In this document: in pieces, positions 62,661 through 64,000 of the stretch
How the letters are laid out: every line of letters begins with the position of its first letter
Numbering within the stretch: position 1 is the stretch's first letter
Assembly: GCF_902148855.1 (NCBI RefSeq)
Contig: NC_043965.1
Span: 26,606,023 to 26,670,022 of the forward strand
DNA length: 64,000 nt
Source of the DNA: Sphaeramia orbicularis
Lineage: Eukaryota; Chordata; Actinopteri; Kurtiformes; Apogonidae
Direction of reading: 5' to 3'
Translations under genes and position numbers: made by a program
Notes under the pieces: generated by a model
Seen by the model: the letters and a program-made list of their open reading frames with translations, nothing else
Told to the model about the DNA's origin: nothing
Database searches by the model: none

Positions 62661-64000
62661 ATGGCCTGCTCAAACTACAGCAGCCTGAGCAGGGCACAGC
62701 TCACCTTTGAGTACCTACATACAAACTCGTAAGTACCAATTTACTGTTGCTACTTCCTTACTCGACTGGATGTTAACTTGACAGTGCACACAACAATAAA
62801 TAATACCTAAACCTTAATTAGACAGAGCATTTTATGCCACCTGTATTATAGACATTTTTGCATCACTGAACATAATAAACACAATGCATTTTCTGTTTCT
62901 CTCCTGTTATTATATCACCTTCTCTCAACATATTAAGGAAATGTAGTTTGATAAAATTCTAAATCCTCCACTGATATTTATTGCTTTCATCATATCATTT
63001 CACTCCTCACAGGATCTAAAATATCACTATAGACACTCACTTGACCTTTACATTTCACCCTTTTGCTTATTGTATTGATGCATTAGCAAACATTGTGTTA
63101 TGATTAGTTGTGCTACTCTGTTTTGTCAGACATGTTTAGTCTCACTCATCTTAATGAAACAGACGTACACCACAACCTTATAATCCAACACATCACATTA
63201 GAGTTCAGGCTCTTTGAAGTACATCTTATTTAAGTGGTGCTCCTCTTTGCAACAGTTTGCCCTGTCAGTTTTAATTCCTAATAATACAGTGAGCACAATT
63301 AATAACATTAATGTTATGTTTTCAGCACAACACATGAGTTTTTATTTGGAGCCTTGGCAGAACTTGTGGACAATTCCAGGTACTTGTAATGATTTTACTC
63401 TATATTTAACTGTCAGTTGATATTGTAAAGAGATTTGTCTTGAAGCTATCAAAGTCTCATGCTTGGTTTATTTATTTCACAGAGATGCAAATGCCACACG
63501 AATAGATATTTATACAGGTATGTCTGTGAATAGCACACTTACACATTTAAGTATATGCTTAAATTGGAGATCTGAATATTATTTTTGACTATTTTGGTTC
63601 TTCCAACAGAGAAAAGGCCAGAGCTGCGGGGAGGCTACATGCTCTGTTTTCTCGATGATGGCGTAGGAATGGACCCTAGTAAGTTCTGCTTCATTACCAG
63701 GTGAAAGAGTTTGTTTACATTATGGGAAGGTGATGCTCTACACTCCTGTATTATTGCACTAGGTGAGGCAACCCATGTCATTCAGTTTGGAAAGTCAAGC
63801 AAACGATCACTGGAGTCCTCTCAGATTGGCCAATATGGAAATGGCCTAAAATCGTAAGAATATTTTGAAATATATTCATGTCTCTGTAATGTAATGACAG
63901 TTTTTTTGGACAGTTTCCCATTATTTATATGTGTGTCCACAGGGGCTCAATGCGTATGGGAAAAGACTTCATATTGTTCACAAAAAAGGGGAATTCGCTC
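62661..64000 (+). CDS. morc2: MORC family CW-type zinc finger 2, N-terminal part (runs off the right edge)
   Basis: Exons 62661-62728, 63326-63379, 63483-63517, 63610-63678, 63763-63853 and 63943-64000+ give the first 125 residues in one frame. The start [16 protein letters not shown] and the block [20 protein letters not shown] are nearly those of human MORC2. GHKL-ATPase motifs are visible: the Asn of ELVDNSRDA that binds Mg-ATP, DDGVGMD (motif II), and [15 protein letters not shown] with the ATP-lid glycines (motif III). The Ser of NGLKSGS corresponds to the position changed in a severe human MORC2 neuropathy. Known role: DNA-binding ATPase that works with the HUSH complex to compact and silence chromatin. 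The CW zinc finger and coiled coils lie beyond the window. Confidence 0.97.

Overview
The window is nuclear DNA from a bony fish, probably a percomorph-type teleost. This is inferred from compact vertebrate genes with GT-AG introns, proteins clearly orthologous to vertebrate families, and many small fish-type repeats (Tc1/mariner, piggyBac-type MITEs, tRNA-type SINE, LINE 3' tails, long microsatellites). No bacterial, organellar, CRISPR, LTR or viral element was seen. Coding exons were joined by hand from splice signals; every complete gene model gives an uninterrupted frame with a total length divisible by three.

Layout from left to right. (1) 4-9368, plus: 3' part of an AIFM3/AIFM4-type Rieske-FAD oxidoreductase, with 3' UTR to about 10560. 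(2) 11925-24256, minus: a 12-exon, 448-residue dynamin-superfamily GTPase with C-terminal membrane segments and no assigned name, whose 3' UTR meets that of gene 1 tail to tail. (3) 24257-30805: intergenic DNA with a roughly 1-kb imperfect trinucleotide tract, MITEs and a possible alternative first exon for the next gene. (4) 30806-35653, plus: slc2a11-type hexose/polyol transporter, 511 residues. (5) 35654-39202: repeat-rich intergenic DNA. (6) 39203-48216, plus: rbm19, the six-RRM ribosome-biogenesis factor, 930 residues in 24 exons. (7) 49397-56297, plus: plbd2, a lysosomal phospholipase-B-like Ntn hydrolase, 566 residues in 12 exons, with a CLEAR-type site just upstream and two Tc1-type elements in its introns. 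(8) 58203-60392, plus: a TMEM219/TMEM248-family two-pass membrane protein, 281 residues. (9) 62661-64000, plus: the first coding exons of morc2, running off the right edge.

The genes do not form an operon or a single pathway. They include nucleolar rRNA processing (rbm19), lysosomal hydrolysis (plbd2), chromatin silencing (morc2), membrane sugar transport (slc2a11), mitochondrial redox/apoptosis (aifm) and an unassigned membrane GTPase. In human the relatives lie on 22q11-q12 (AIFM3, SLC2A11, MORC2) and 12q24 (RBM19, PLBD2), so the block looks like an ancestral linkage group kept in fish. The points most worth a second look are the unnamed GTPase, the possible alternative slc2a11 promoter/exon, the TFEB-type sites at plbd2 and the TMEM gene, and transposons that make up introns or sit against splice sites.
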